Virus record (IMG/VR): IMGVR_UViG_3300024259_000062
Span: 1-44,842 of that record
Strand: one strand, 5' to 3'
Origin: a virus
Length of the DNA stretch: 44,842 bases
A program made the translations under genes and the position numbers. The notes beneath the pieces were generated by a model, which was given only the letters and a program-made list of their open reading frames with translations, ran no database searches and had not been told where the DNA came from. Shown one piece after another: positions 30,418 to 36,692 of this stretch. The number at the start of each line of letters is the position of its first letter. Position 1 is the first letter of the stretch.

Positions 30418-30747
30418 TAGCTCGAAAGAAAATCGAAACTTTTTTAACTTTAGGTTAAATAGAGACTTAGGGCGGTTTTCTCGAAAGGCTAAATCCTAGC
30501 GGCCCGGTAATCGCTATACCTTATCGCGTAGTCGAGAACGAAACGAAACGCTAACGAAAGGGGAAACGAAACGAGTAAAAGGAATCTAGGGAATAGCGGA
30601 AACCGAAAGAGTCGGATAAACCGCTAGACTAGATCGGAAACGAGCGAAAGCGAAAGGTTTCCTAAAAGGTCCGATACCTACCGAAAAGGTATTACTTCGA
30701 TTTTCGGAATCTACCGTTTACCGTAGTATAACGTAAGGGGAAACGCT

Positions 30748-31404
30748 ATTAATACCGATACCGTAGTAAATCCGGAAACGGATTCGATAGATACCGATAC
30801 CGACCTTACGGCCGACCTTACGGCCGATCTCGATACGGAAGCCGTAGACGATACGGAAGCCGTAGACGATACGGAAGCCGTAGACGATACGGAAGCCGTA
30901 GACGATACGACGGCCGACGTTAAGCCGACGGTAGAACGATACGACGGCGAGATTAAATACGCGTCGGACTTTTCGCTATCGGCGAAAGTCGCCGCCGCCT
31001 CTCGTCCGGGGGCGGTAAAACGCGTCCGGATAGGCCTACTCGATTCCGGCGGATTTACTTCGCCGGATAGGGCGGAATCGTTCCGACTCGCTTTCGCGCT
31101 TTCGGTTTCCGACGCCTTCGCGAAAAGCGAAACGGCGAAGGCGAAATTCCCGAAAGTTCTCGCCGTTAGAGAGCGACTCGCCGCCGCCGGTATCGCCGTC
31201 GGAAAGGGCTATACGCGTTCCGAGCTTTCCGCCGCCGCCGTCGCGCTTAACTACGGTCGGAAGTATTCCGCTTTCGTCGCCTTCCGACCGTCGGGAACGC
31301 GATACGCCGTAGTCGAGTCGAACGATAGGCTTAAGCTATTCGTCGTCGCCGAAAACGGGAAGGCTTATCCCGCGATACCGAAAGCGGAAAAGGTCGAGAA
31401 GTAG
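30748..31404 (+). CDS. TG/CA-free gene with ATT start, unknown function
   Basis: 218 codons, open from 30,727. No conventional start can exist; ATT 30,748 lies 7 nt after AAGGGG (30,735-30,740), a normal Shine-Dalgarno distance, and AUU is a known rare start (E. coli infC). The N-terminus is acidic, with DLTA repeats and four DTEAVD repeats; the rest is a basic alpha/beta-like domain (VKRVRIGLLDSGGF, FPKVLAVRERLAAAGIAVGKG, YSAFVAFRPSGTRYAVVE). It contains no Cys, Trp, His, Gln or internal Met. Asp, Asn and Tyr codons end in T before A and in C before G at every such junction. A perfect terminator follows. Acidic tract plus compact domain recalls the family at 8113, but I see no clear sequence match. 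Not recognised. Confidence 0.7.
   Translation: MNTDTVVNPETDSIDTDTDLTADLTADLDTEAVDDTEAVDDTEAVDDTEAVDDTTADVKPTVERYDGEIKYASDFSLSAKVAAASRPGAVKRVRIGLLDSGGFTSPDRAESFRLAFALSVSDAFAKSETAKAKFPKVLAVRERLAAAGIAVGKGYTRSELSAAAVALNYGRKYSAFVAFRPSGTRYAVVESNDRLKLFVVAENGKAYPAIPKAEKVEK
30832..30903 (+). repeat. Four perfect 18-bp tandem repeats
   Basis: GATACGGAAGCCGTAGAC repeated at 30,832, 30,850, 30,868 and 30,886, coding DTEAVD each time. A shorter duplication GACCTTACGGCC x2 lies at 30,802-30,825. Identical copies indicate recent expansion, yet they still contain no TG/CA. Confidence 0.95.
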
Positions 31405-31412
31405 ATAAAACT

Positions 31413-31442
31413 AGAGCCCCTCGAAAGAGGGGCTCTTTTTTT
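31413..31442 (+). terminator. Intrinsic terminator of the TG/CA-free gene
   Basis: Perfect 10-bp stem AGAGCCCCTC / GAGGGGCTCT with a GAAA tetraloop and seven T, nine bases after the stop codon. A near-ideal terminator, which supports that the ATT gene is transcribed. Confidence 0.93.
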
Positions 31443-31497
31443 ACCCTAACGCTAAAGGTATAGGGAAAGGGATTCCTCTAACGCTACCGTTAGGGTA
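31442..31497 (+). other. Long-range hairpin TACCCTAACG / CGTTAGGGTA
   Basis: Perfect 10-bp arms at 31,442-31,451 and 31,488-31,497 enclose GGTATAGGGAAAGGGATTCC. Still inside the TG/CA-free island, beyond the terminator. Confidence 0.6.
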
Positions 31498-31513
31498 GGG
31501 AGGGGTAGGGGGT

Positions 31514-31534
31514 AAAAGACTAAAAAGTCTTTTT
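31514..31534 (+). terminator. Second, AT-rich terminator at the island edge
   Basis: AAAAGACT / AGTCTTTT 8-bp stem with an AAAA loop and continuing T-rich DNA. It lies about 10 bases before the island ends; on the - strand it would also stop transcripts leaving the reverse operon. Confidence 0.6.
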
Positions 31535-31544
31535 CTCTTTTCGC

Positions 31545-31772
31545 ACTTGATCGTGATACATACACGCCAAATTTTTTGAGTGATTTCCACCACCCCCGAC
31601 GCTCCGCGCCTGCGACCTGCGCTAAACGACCTGCGCCAAAGACTCCGCACTGGGAACTAGGAGATTACCGAACTCACACCGCAGAGATTACCGAACTCAC
31701 ACCGCAGAGATTACAGAATTACCAAACTCAGGGAATTAACCGACTGACTGAGGGGATCGTCCGAGGGCTTAT
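31545..31772. other. Spacer with 23-bp tandem direct repeat
   Basis: GAGATTACCGAACTCACACC plus GCA is present twice back to back (31,661-31,683 and 31,684-31,706) and begins a third time. CGACCTGCGC words repeat near 31,610-31,640. A TTG-started frame covers it (31,576-31,776), but the 23-bp unit shifts frame each time and the composition is poor, so I treat it as non-coding. The region separates the island from the convergent reverse operon. Confidence 0.55.
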
Positions 31773-32048
31773 TTAACAACCGGGATGGTTGTTCAATTGA
31801 TCTTTGAGGGATTGCGGAAGGAAATACTCACCATCCGGGCGAACGGTGAGAACAGGCAACCGAGGAAAGCCATGCTGATACTGCCGAATTGCTTCGTTGC
31901 CTGCGTGGTGAGATTTCTCGTTTATGTGGATGGCTCGATCTTGCGGTAGGCCGTAAAGATGACAGAGGGTATATGAGCTGATCCAATGTAAATCTCCGTC
32001 ATTGCGGGATCTGACTTGGCCTCCTACTACGATGGCGAGCTTGGTCAT
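31773..32048 (-). CDS. Hypothetical protein, last gene of reverse operon
   Basis: 91 aa. Starts with KLAIVVGGQVRSR, like the first strand of a Rossmann-type domain, then HINEKSHHAGNEAIRQY with several His. An AACAACC/GGTTGTT hairpin spans its stop. ATGA coupling to the upstream gene. No family recognised. Confidence 0.58.
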   Translation of the reverse strand: MTKLAIVVGGQVRSRNDGDLHWISSYTLCHLYGLPQDRAIHINEKSHHAGNEAIRQYQHGFPRLPVLTVRPDGEYFLPQSLKDQLNNHPGC

Positions 32049-32257
32049 TTGAGCCTCTCTAGTTCACTGAGGATATTATTGGTTGATTGACGTATGGCGG
32101 CGGTATGTATCTCGGTTGATTGAAGCTCCATAAAGGTTTTGTCTGTAAACTCTATCAAGGCGCTTGAATCATTACACGTGATCTTCTTGATGGTACAACC
32201 TTCGAGTTGCCCTACTAATATCGGACAGATGTAAATGACGTAACGTCTTGGAGTCAT
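32045..32257 (-). CDS. Hypothetical protein
   Basis: 70 aa, ATGA overlap at both ends. Beta-like N-terminus (RRYVIYICPILVGQLEGC) and helical C-terminus (IRQSTNNILSELERLK). No family recognised. Confidence 0.56.
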   Translation of the reverse strand: MTPRRYVIYICPILVGQLEGCTIKKITCNDSSALIEFTDKTFMELQSTEIHTAAIRQSTNNILSELERLK

Positions 32258-32487
32258 TTGATGTCCCTATCCAATACGAAGTTAGCGAAGTCGAGATGGG
32301 CCCACTCGTCGGTAGGCTCCATAGGGATTGGAGGTGCCTCGTGGTTTGGTGGATCCTCTCTCCATAGACGAACGACCCAATAGGGGGAATGCGTTCCGTA
32401 AAGTGGGGTAGCAGAAAACAAGAGTGTCTTTCGACGGACTAGATATAGCTTATGAGGAGGCGGTTGCTGTTCGGATATTGGGGTCAT
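32254..32487 (-). CDS. Hypothetical protein
   Basis: 77 aa from the ATG at 32,487 that overlaps the upstream stop; a longer in-frame start at 32,514 lies inside the acetyltransferase gene. Pro/Trp-rich (SPYWVVRLWREDPPNHEAPP). No family recognised. Confidence 0.56.
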   Translation of the reverse strand: MTPISEQQPPPHKLYLVRRKTLLFSATPLYGTHSPYWVVRLWREDPPNHEAPPIPMEPTDEWAHLDFANFVLDRDIK

Positions 32488-32867
32488 TTGAGTTTCCTTT
32501 TGCGAAACATCCATGAGTGCTTTAGTTCTTTGAATCCATAACTGACTCCGAACTTCTTGCCCCCTGTGTGGGACAATTGGTCTGTTACTAGATGATGATC
32601 CGGATATGCGTGACGTAGAGTATCGAGGATAGCAGTAGCAATGCCTTTCCTTTTGTAGCGCGGGAACACAACCAAGTAGAGGATGTTTATCTTGGTATTG
32701 TTATCTTGAAAATTATAATAGCATAAACCTACTGGAACTGGCCCTGTGTTAACAAGATAGGCCTCAAGAGAGTATGTGCCTGGGATAGTTCCTTGGCACC
32801 AATAAACGTTGAGAGCCTTATTATCTTTGGTCTTCTGCTCGTAGATGATAGGCGCTGTATGGGTCAC
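32484..32867 (-). CDS. GNAT-family N-acetyltransferase
   Basis: 127 aa. The acetyl-CoA binding loop is clear: LYLVVFPRYKRKGIATAIL matches the (Q/R)xxGx(G/A) motif A on its strand, followed by a helix and a terminal YGFKELKHSWMF block like motif B. The length suits a single GNAT domain. Substrate unknown; phage acetyltransferases can modify host proteins or antibiotics. ATGA coupling to both neighbours. Confidence 0.75.
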   Translation of the reverse strand: MTHTAPIIYEQKTKDNKALNVYWCQGTIPGTYSLEAYLVNTGPVPVGLCYYNFQDNNTKINILYLVVFPRYKRKGIATAILDTLRHAYPDHHLVTDQLSHTGGKKFGVSYGFKELKHSWMFRKRKLK

Positions 32868-33064
32868 TTGATTTCCTCAAAGAGATCGAGTTGGAGGACT
32901 TGCTTAGGGAGAGGACATCTGGGGTGAGTGGCCCCTACGCACCGCATGTTGCTAATAACTGGCCCGTTGAACTTTTTACAGCACCGCCATTTGATTTTGG
33001 TTCGCCAAATCTTAGGACGGTAGTAGTATAGCTCAGAGCAGTTATAGCCGTTGAGGAAGGTCAT
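32864..33064 (-). CDS. Cys-rich small protein
   Basis: 66 aa, basic, with WRCCKKF, MRCVGATHPRCPLP and an early Cys that could form a zinc site. ATGA coupling. No family recognised. Confidence 0.55.
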   Translation of the reverse strand: MTFLNGYNCSELYYYRPKIWRTKIKWRCCKKFNGPVISNMRCVGATHPRCPLPKQVLQLDLFEEIK

Positions 33065-33309
33065 TCTGTCCTCTCTAGGATGCCGAACTGGATATGGAAG
33101 TCGCTACGACTATGAACAATTTGTGAGACGCTAGTATTGAGAGCAACTCCGCACATCGCAGCGAATCTTGGCCCCAGCTGGGTGTCGGTATACTCGTTGT
33201 TTAGCTCGACTCTGCTATCCATGACGACCGCGTTTGCTTGAAGGCCAACGCCATCATCGCGCTTGATGGTGAGGACTCCATCTACGAAGTGAACCTCTGT
33301 TATGTTCAT
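33061..33309 (-). CDS. Hypothetical protein
   Basis: 82 aa. VHFVDGVLTIKRDDG at the start and a polar remainder. ATGA overlaps both sides. No family recognised. Confidence 0.55.
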   Translation of the reverse strand: MNITEVHFVDGVLTIKRDDGVGLQANAVVMDSRVELNNEYTDTQLGPRFAAMCGVALNTSVSQIVHSRSDFHIQFGILERTE

Positions 33310-33539
33310 GATAGTTGTATCCTGTCTGGTTTAGACTTCGGGTTGATATCTACTTGTAGAGCTTCGAACATCTTAAAGGTTAGCGGGTATATCTCGATAA
33401 GTGACGAGTCGTTGAGGTCGGGCTGACAGGAGTCCCACACACCCTGCGACGCTAGGGTTATAGTAACGGGAGGATGGCCATACTTCTCGTTGAACTCGTA
33501 GATGAGGTTCATTACGTCGGCGAAGTATGATTGGCTCAC
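33306..33539 (-). CDS. Hypothetical protein
   Basis: 77 aa from GTG 33,539 (GTGA overlap with the 52-aa gene upstream). Aromatic helical start (QSYFADVMNLIYEFNEKYG). No family recognised. Confidence 0.55.
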   Translation of the reverse strand: MSQSYFADVMNLIYEFNEKYGHPPVTITLASQGVWDSCQPDLNDSSLIEIYPLTFKMFEALQVDINPKSKPDRIQLS

Positions 33540-33694
33540 ATCGCCTCCAGTTTCTTACACTGGTTTGGATATCTGGTGTACATCGTTTGCGCGAACTTGG
33601 CTTCTTCATCTGACGCTGGCTCCCCGGCTTTGGAACGGGCGATGAGTTTGGTAAAGCGGGACTTGAGATTGATCGGCATCTTTTGCTCTTTCAC
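33536..33694 (-). CDS. Very small basic protein
   Basis: 52 aa from GTG 33,694, 9 nt after AAAGGAG. Lys/Arg-rich helix (PINLKSRFTKLIARSKAGEP) and CKKLEAM end. Fills the gap between two ATGA-coupled blocks. No family recognised. Confidence 0.55.
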   Translation of the reverse strand: MKEQKMPINLKSRFTKLIARSKAGEPASDEEAKFAQTMYTRYPNQCKKLEAM

Positions 33695-33713
33695 TTTGGT
33701 AGCTCCTTTAGGT

Positions 33714-33986
33714 TCATATGTCGTAGTCTCCAGACATTAAGCCAATGCCCAAATCGAGTCCTTTGCTCTCAAGGGCACTGGCGATAGCTCGTGGGATGTC
33801 CTTCTTGTAATCGCTGAGTTCGTCGTGCTTGTCCGTTTCAAGGTATTCGATTGGGACGCATATCCTGACGTCAACGAAGAATACGTTGTCGCCACCGTAG
33901 CGGGACCACGGACCCCATTGCCCTCTTTCTACTGCCTTCCCATTTTGGAAGGTTATGGCTTTGACGTCACTCCACGGTTTGCTCAC
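33714..33986 (-). CDS. Hypothetical protein
   Basis: 90 aa. WGPWSRYGGDNVFFVDVRICVPIEYLE suggests a beta-rich fold. ATGA overlap with the upstream gene. No family recognised. Confidence 0.56.
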   Translation of the reverse strand: MSKPWSDVKAITFQNGKAVERGQWGPWSRYGGDNVFFVDVRICVPIEYLETDKHDELSDYKKDIPRAIASALESKGLDLGIGLMSGDYDI

Positions 33987-34228
33987 CGTCGCCCCCTGGG
34001 TTTGCAGATGATCTCACTCCAACCGCAGTCGGTCATATGGAGGGCCTTGTAACTTTCAATCTTTTCAAGCCATTCACAGAGCAAGTAGCCTTCTCGTCGA
34101 GCAATCTGACCCTTCTCATCAAAGAGTGGATTATTCAAAGCAGATGTCCATGCTTCTTGCCTAGTCCTACCGATGCCAACTACTCTGCCCTTTGGACTCT
34201 TGACTACCCAAAACGTAATTGCTGTCAC
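33983..34228 (-). CDS. Hypothetical protein
   Basis: 81 aa. ITFWVVKSPKGRVVGIGRTRQEAWTSA resembles a small beta-beta-alpha unit seen in proteins that process sequence-tagged ends, but no call is made. ATGA coupling. Confidence 0.56.
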   Translation of the reverse strand: MTAITFWVVKSPKGRVVGIGRTRQEAWTSALNNPLFDEKGQIARREGYLLCEWLEKIESYKALHMTDCGWSEIICKPRGRR

Positions 34229-34413
34229 GGGACGCTGTCTCCTAAATCGGTGTTAAGGGTTTTGAGCCATCTCAACTGGCCCGGACTTAGCGAGTCTGGA
34301 TGTCTTTTGGATATTGAACAGAGGAATTTATAAGCCTTGTAATAGTAGTCAGTCTCGTCTTTGATAAGAACGCGCTTCCAAGCAGCATCCGCGAGAGTGT
34401 CTGGGTGGATCAT
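34225..34413 (-). CDS. Hypothetical helical protein
   Basis: 62 aa from ATG 34,413 (ATGA with the upstream stop); the frame is open further upstream but there it is inside another gene. Tyr/Lys-rich helices (KDETDYYYKAYKFLCSISK). No family recognised. Confidence 0.54.
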   Translation of the reverse strand: MIHPDTLADAAWKRVLIKDETDYYYKAYKFLCSISKRHPDSLSPGQLRWLKTLNTDLGDSVP

Positions 34414-34628
34414 TTGATCACCTGGACGTCGAAGATTGGTCGTAGGTTGATTATCGGTCCGAGTGTTCTGAGATGAGGAGGAAGCATATTCCATATGATC
34501 TCTCTGTTCTTTGGTTCGTTGTAGTTCTCTGTGACATCAGCAGGGAGGTCACATTTGAATTTAACAGCATACTCTACTAGCTGGTGATTATAGAGTGCTG
34601 AAACGAGAAAGCTGATTTCTGGGCTCAT
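34410..34628 (-). CDS. Hypothetical protein
   Basis: 72 aa from ATG 34,628 (ATGA). ISFLVSALYNHQLVEYAVKFKC at the start. No family recognised. Confidence 0.54.
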   Translation of the reverse strand: MSPEISFLVSALYNHQLVEYAVKFKCDLPADVTENYNEPKNREIIWNMLPPHLRTLGPIINLRPIFDVQVIK

Positions 34629-34888
34629 CCTTCCTCCAGACATTGGCGGTGGTGTTCTTGGAATTCTATTGACCGTATGAGCTTGGCACACCCTTCGTGC
34701 CTATCAGTTCCTGTCTCTGACATATCCATTGGCCTGTTCTCGCACGCTACTGCTGCTACTTCGAGTGTTTTCAATATTAAGCCTTCAATATACTCGAATA
34801 GAGCATCGTAGCATAGCTCGTTGGCAGGATCTTCTGCTATGCGTATTCTTGATATGATTTCACGACATTGTTCTGGTGTTAACTTCAT
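34625..34888 (-). CDS. Hypothetical helical protein
   Basis: 87 aa, all helical (EQCREIISRIRIAED, LFEYIEGLILKTLEVAAVAC). ATGA coupling at both ends. No family recognised. Confidence 0.56.
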   Translation of the reverse strand: MKLTPEQCREIISRIRIAEDPANELCYDALFEYIEGLILKTLEVAAVACENRPMDMSETGTDRHEGCAKLIRSIEFQEHHRQCLEEG

Positions 34889-35115
34889 GTGAATTTCCTT
34901 TTGTTAAGTAGTGACTCGTGGACTAAGACTTGCCTGTTCTTATATTGTTTGACCCAGTAACGGTGAGTCGGGACAGGCTCTGTAGTAAGCTCTATCGGTG
35001 CTTCCGTTAGACATATGATAGGGCCGAGATCAGGCCTGTGTACAACGATAGTATAGTCAGTATCTACCGATAGTAGTCTCCCATCGCAAGGACCGCCTAC
35101 GCATTGGCAAATCAT
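34885..35115 (-). CDS. Hypothetical protein
   Basis: 76 aa from the internal ATG at 35,115 (ATGA with the upstream stop). ICQCVGGPCDGRLLSVD is a recurrent start of small phage proteins of unknown role that have a Cys-x-Gly-Gly-Pro-x-Asp-Gly motif. The rest is beta-rich. Confidence 0.58.
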   Translation of the reverse strand: MICQCVGGPCDGRLLSVDTDYTIVVHRPDLGPIICLTEAPIELTTEPVPTHRYWVKQYKNRQVLVHESLLNKRKFT

Positions 35116-35456
35116 CGCATTGTCCAAGTATAGTTGCCATCGACGTTAATCTGGAACTTGGCAGGACCGTGCGCAATCATTCCAAGAGGGAAGCCGCCAA
35201 GAAGTGGCCCCGGCTTGAGTTTGCTATCATATGAGAACGACACCTCTTTAGCGTCGGCAACGCCCAAGATGAACTTGGTTCCGTCGCTCATTTGGATAGT
35301 AATTCTTGTCGGCTTGATTAATCTCTCAGCTGGTGGCTTCCTCAATTCCTCCTGCTCCCTGAAATGTCTGAGTATTTTGCGTTGGGCTGCGTCAGCAGTT
35401 CTACTGTTAGAATGCCTGAGTTCATGTAGTGCGTCGTTTAATTGGATGATTGTCAT
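35112..35456 (-). CDS. Hypothetical protein
   Basis: 114 aa, TAGGAGAC before ATG 35,456. Basic helical N-terminal half (LHELRHSNSRTADAAQRKILRHFREQ) and beta-like C-terminal half (RITIQMSDGTKFILGVAD). No family recognised. Confidence 0.58.
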   Translation of the reverse strand: MTIIQLNDALHELRHSNSRTADAAQRKILRHFREQEELRKPPAERLIKPTRITIQMSDGTKFILGVADAKEVSFSYDSKLKPGPLLGGFPLGMIAHGPAKFQINVDGNYTWTMR

Positions 35457-35463
35457 GCGTCTC

Positions 35464-35556
35464 CTACATATATAGTTGGGTTGTGTAGCTTTGATTAATT
35501 GACCAGATCCATGCTAGTAGGACTAGCCAGAAGAGAAGCCATTCAAATTGTGTCAT
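35464..35556 (-). CDS. Single-pass membrane micropeptide
   Basis: 30 aa, ATG 5 nt after GGAGG. A hydrophobic Trp-rich helix (FEWLLFWLVLLAWIW) then a short polar end. Below the size usually annotated, but the ribosome binding site and packing are good. Confidence 0.5.
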   Translation of the reverse strand: MTQFEWLLFWLVLLAWIWSINQSYTTQLYM

Positions 35557-35557
35557 C

Positions 35558-35635
35558 TTATCCTCCAGCCAGAGCGGCTACGGCGAAAGTAATAAGGTAT
35601 AGTAGCATCAATCCTTTGCCCTGCTGTTCTGTCAT
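35558..35635 (-). CDS. Single-pass membrane micropeptide
   Basis: 25 aa, TGATG overlap with the upstream stop: QQGKGLMLLYLITFAVAALAGG. Together with the next gene it forms a pair of tiny membrane peptides, and its end codes for that gene's GGAGG. Confidence 0.45.
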   Translation of the reverse strand: MTEQQGKGLMLLYLITFAVAALAGG

Positions 35636-35997
35636 CACAGCATCACCTCATCTTCATCAGGTTGCCTATAGAATGGAATACGCTTTTCTTTCCGGATCTT
35701 GATGGCCTGATGGCCTGCTGCTATCACTATAAGTGCTGAGTCGTAATCAGCACGAGTTATCTGGAGGTGTCCTTCGCAATCTTCAATTTCATATTTGTCA
35801 CCATTATCCAGAGTTAAGTGGAACGACTTTCGATTCTTCGCAAAACGAGCTTCGCTGCGTCTGGTTGGCGGCGGTTGTCTATTCCTTTCACGACGTCCTT
35901 TATTGTTTTCAAGGCGTCCTTTATTGTTTTCAAGGCGCCTTTTCTTGGCCTCTCTGTCCTCTTTGATCTTGACGTCACGATATTCCCAGATCTCCAT
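35635..35997 (-). CDS. Basic protein with internal RLENNKG repeat, first gene of reverse operon
   Basis: 120 aa; ATG follows AAAGGTAAGG. Strongly charged N-terminal half with KRRLENNKG repeated, matching a 20-bp direct repeat in the DNA near 35,900-35,940. The C-terminal half (SFHLTLDNGDKYEIEDCEGHLQITR) looks like a small beta domain. No family recognised. Confidence 0.58.
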   Translation of the reverse strand: MEIWEYRDVKIKEDREAKKRRLENNKGRLENNKGRRERNRQPPPTRRSEARFAKNRKSFHLTLDNGDKYEIEDCEGHLQITRADYDSALIVIAAGHQAIKIRKEKRIPFYRQPDEDEVML

Positions 35998-36044
35998 AAA
36001 CCTTACCTTTCTGAAATAACAGGATTTTCTTTATAGTCTAGTAG

Positions 36045-36073
36045 ATTATACAGCCTGATAGGGGCTGAAAGAA
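36045..36073 (-). promoter_or_regulatory. Probable promoter of the reverse operon
   Basis: On the - strand: TTCTTT, 17 nt, TATAAT (36,050-36,045) in GGCTGTATAATCTA, the same GGCTGTATAAT as at 6785-6795. It lies about 50 nt before the ATG at 35,997. The -35 is poor. Confidence 0.5.
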
Positions 36074-36241
36074 AAGGGCCAAGCTGTAAAAGCCTTGACC
36101 CTTCCTGGAGGTCCGTCAACCGCGCCCGTTTTTCGCGGTAAAGTAGTATACAAAGTTGTAGGGCGTGTAACGGTGCTAGTCAAAAACCATGGTATTCTAA
36201 TAGGTAACCCATTCACTTACCCCTGATAAGGAGTGGCTCAA
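36074..36241. promoter_or_regulatory. Divergent intergenic region
   Basis: AAGGGcCAAG / CTTGaCCCTT imperfect hairpin (36,085-36,114) between the diverging units, a GTAGTATACAAAG box near 36,145, and ATGGTATTCTAAT near 36,190, which may drive the late genes. Ends in TAAGGAG before ATG 36,242. No gene seen. Confidence 0.4.
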
Positions 36242-36652
36242 ATGTTAAATCAAAGACAGATTAAAGACCGCAAGCAAGAACTGGTTCGCATGAACAAGGA
36301 CTATCTTATTGAAGAGCTTATCACTGCAGAGGATCAGCTTGCCCGCAAGGACAACTTGATAGCAGATGATACTGATCGGCTTGTAGCACTCAGAGGCAAG
36401 ATACGGCATGACCAGAGAATCGTAGTGTCTCAAAAGAAGCGTAAAGGCCAGATGGATAAGATAGCATGGAAACGCTGGAAGGAGTTTACCAAAATACAGA
36501 TCTGGATAAACATCCTTACAGCAATACCGAATATATTTGGCGCTGCAGCTACTGGGGAGTTTACTTGGTTTATGGTAGGACAGGTAGTGATGAATGCTAT
36601 CTTTGGTCCTATGGTATTTTATCTCCAGAAGAAGGCTGAACACTACGGGTAG
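36242..36652 (+). CDS. Coiled-coil membrane protein
   Basis: 136 aa from ATG 36242, 8 nt after AAGGAG; GTG 36233 is too close. N-terminal charged coiled coil, then two hydrophobic segments (INILTAIPNIFGAAATG and FMVGQVVMNAIFGPMVFYL). First gene of the late block; might be a holin-like or packaging-site membrane protein. No family recognised. Confidence 0.55.
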   Translation: MLNQRQIKDRKQELVRMNKDYLIEELITAEDQLARKDNLIADDTDRLVALRGKIRHDQRIVVSQKKRKGQMDKIAWKRWKEFTKIQIWINILTAIPNIFGAAATGEFTWFMVGQVVMNAIFGPMVFYLQKKAEHYG

Positions 36653-36692
36653 ATGGTGTATCTAAAGGATAGACATTTACCCAGGAGATCAG

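Larger units (their letters stand above)
29948..31544. other. TG/CA-free island
   Basis: Reading base by base from the CA at 29,947 to the next CA at 31,544, I find no TG and no CA dinucleotide on the + strand, hence none on the - strand. About 1,600 steps; at one in eight per step roughly 200 would be expected. TA and CG steps remain common, so this is not general pyrimidine-purine avoidance, and base composition is mixed (AT-rich first half, GC-rich second half). The island covers non-coding hairpin DNA, an apparent gene and two terminators. No ATG, GTG, TTG, CTG or TGA can occur in any of six frames. The edges are sharp: ordinary TG/CA density resumes within a few bases. Confidence 0.97.

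Noticed and set aside
30241-30420. Resemblance of TATAACG...CTAAGGTA-like words to the I-CeuI / 23S rRNA site
   Set aside because: Only short words match and the order is wrong; no rRNA sequence is present.
29948-31544. Island explained as simple editing of TG to CG and CA to CG
   Set aside because: It would turn an ATG start into ACG, but the only ACG between the AAGGGG and the ATT (30,743) is out of frame, and the gene, terminator and repeats look functional. It cannot be excluded without homologues.
29948-31544. Island explained as low-complexity or assembly junk
   Set aside because: Most of it is not simple repeat; it contains a long gene, a perfect terminator and ordinary base variety apart from the missing dinucleotides. 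Reads would settle it.
31576-31776. 66-codon TTG frame over the 23-bp repeat
   Set aside because: The repeat unit is not a multiple of three, the composition is poor and there is no ribosome binding site.
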